Source: Bacillus sp. Marseille-Q1617 (lineage in GTDB: Bacteria; Bacillota; Bacilli; Bacillales; Bacillaceae_B). From it: a stretch of 64,000 nucleotides of DNA. The notes beneath the pieces were generated by a model. The model saw only the letters and a list, made by a program, of their open reading frames with translations, was not told the DNA's origin and ran no database searches. The stretch lies in NCBI RefSeq assembly GCF_903645295.1, contig NZ_CAHJXM010000002.1, positions 286,001 to 350,000 of the forward strand, given 5' to 3'. How positions within the stretch are numbered: the stretch's first letter is position 1; each line of letters starts with the position of its first letter. Made by a program: the position numbers and the translations under genes. Shown piece after piece: positions 63,359-64,000 of this stretch.

Positions 63359-63541
63359 TTGCTTTATTTCATCGTGTTACTCCTGATCACAGGAGCCAGC
63401 ATCGTCTTTGCAATAAAGAAAAAGAAGGCCGTTTTTTTAGTTCTTCCGTTCTTATCCATGTTTGTTTATTTTATTGTTCAGATCGCACTTGTCCCAATGC
63501 CGTTTTTTGAAACAGTGAAGTTCATATTCAGTCTTAGATAA
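63359..63541 (+). CDS. Small hypothetical membrane protein
   Basis: 60 residues with two membrane helices (LYFIVLLLITGASIVFAI and VFLVLPFLSMFVYFIVQIAL) separated by a lysine-rich turn (KKKKA). I chose the TTG at 63359 because GGGAGG lies 7 nt upstream. The frame is open further upstream to 63224, but with no good start site. It is 14 bp before the DUF4212 gene and probably in its operon. No family recognised. Confidence 0.6.
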   Translation: MLYFIVLLLITGASIVFAIKKKKAVFLVLPFLSMFVYFIVQIALVPMPFFETVKFIFSLR

Positions 63542-63555
63542 AAAGGGGGATATTT

Positions 63556-63858
63556 ATGAAGAAAATTGACCGTGCACAAGCGGATCAGTATTTCAAAGAG
63601 AAAAATCGTTTTATGGCCTTATACCTTGTCATCTGGTTCATCAGTTCCTTTGTGATGGTGTTCTTCGCTGAAAGTCTATCATCGTTTTCGATCAACGGGT
63701 TTCCGTTCCACTATTTCATGGGGGCTCAAGGGTCGATTCTGATCTTTATTATCCTGCTTTATGTGAATGCGATTGTCTCTGACCGCATCGACCGGAAATA
63801 TGGAATCGATGAAAGCAAGAATGAGCAAGTAAGTTATGGGAAGACGCTTGATCATTAA
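63556..63858 (+). CDS. DUF4212 small subunit of a sodium:solute symporter
   Basis: 100 residues with two membrane helices (about 20-40 and 50-72). The N-terminus (DQYFKEKNRFMALYLVIWFI) and the C-terminal charged segment (IVSDRIDRKYGID) match DUF4212, annotated as the small partner of an SSS-family symporter (acetate or similar). The large subunit normally follows directly, which would place it beyond the right edge; the last 140 bp of the window contain no start of such a gene. The ATG follows AAAAGGGGGATATTT. Confidence 0.8.
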   Translation: MKKIDRAQADQYFKEKNRFMALYLVIWFISSFVMVFFAESLSSFSINGFPFHYFMGAQGSILIFIILLYVNAIVSDRIDRKYGIDESKNEQVSYGKTLDH

Positions 63859-64000
63859 GTTGAATGAGAACTTTATAGTATCTTTTTTAAAAATAGTCTC
63901 TGTTTAACGATTGTTGATAATGGAAGCATGAAAGACCTGCCGATTCGTACACTGAAGCGGCCTGCTTCGTGATTGCCTTATATAAAAACAAGAAACAGAG

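Overview
The window is about 64 kb of chromosomal backbone from a Bacillaceae endospore former. The evidence is the sporulation genes spo0F, spoIIR, spoIID and spoIIQ, a TTGACA/TATAAT promoter style with AGGAGG-type ribosome sites and frequent GTG/TTG starts, and a gene order very close to the ywj-ywl-ywm segment of Bacillus subtilis. The protein sequences and the dense non-coding repeats suggest a marine or soil Bacillus-like genus such as Rossellomorea; the genus is my inference and is not proven.

Layout. 1-2086: a left-truncated ArsR-type regulator overlapping an MFS exporter. 2128-4300 (minus): uvsE and clsB. 4648-16564: an acyl-CoA catabolism block (fadF, thiolase, 3-hydroxyacyl-CoA dehydrogenase, two acyl-CoA dehydrogenases, a TetR regulator and the fused isobutyryl-CoA mutase icmF). 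16857-19790: a small membrane protein, rpoE, and pyrG with a CTP-sensing attenuator leader. 20248-24180: a SAM-I riboswitch controlling a ribose-type ABC transporter, an insertion relative to B. subtilis. 24233-33351: ywjG (minus), spo0F, fbaA, tal, murAB, glpX, rho, rpmE, tdk. 33558-45987: a sporulation-type lipoprotein, prfA-prmC, spoIIR, ywlB, ywlC with a DnaA-box cluster, mntP, ywlE, a chemoreceptor, rpiB, ywlG, glyA. 46244-47688: an IS150-type IS3-family element. 47927-56213: upp and the complete atp operon (atpZ-I-B-E-F-H-A-G-D-C). 56558-63858: ywzB, ywmB, murAA, spoIID, a VanZ-like gene (minus), spoIIQ, a small membrane protein and a DUF4212 symporter subunit.

The genes are mostly ordinary housekeeping; the unusual content is between them. 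At least four families of structured intergenic repeats occur: (A) nine copies of an approximately 138-bp element whose two ends pair and covary, one of them split by the IS; (B) three tandem arrays of 13-bp odd palindromes with 12-bp spacers (25-bp period); (C) five degenerate arrays with unrelated units but a shared 20-21 bp period; (D) GGCCCGTCCC hairpins after genes. A further module is nested, in opposite orientations, inside two family A copies. Regulatory sites that can be read directly include the SAM-I aptamer, the pyrG attenuator, a FadR-like operator inside the fadF promoter, sporulation promoters before spoIID and spoIIQ, and a small open frame that overlaps the start of rho.
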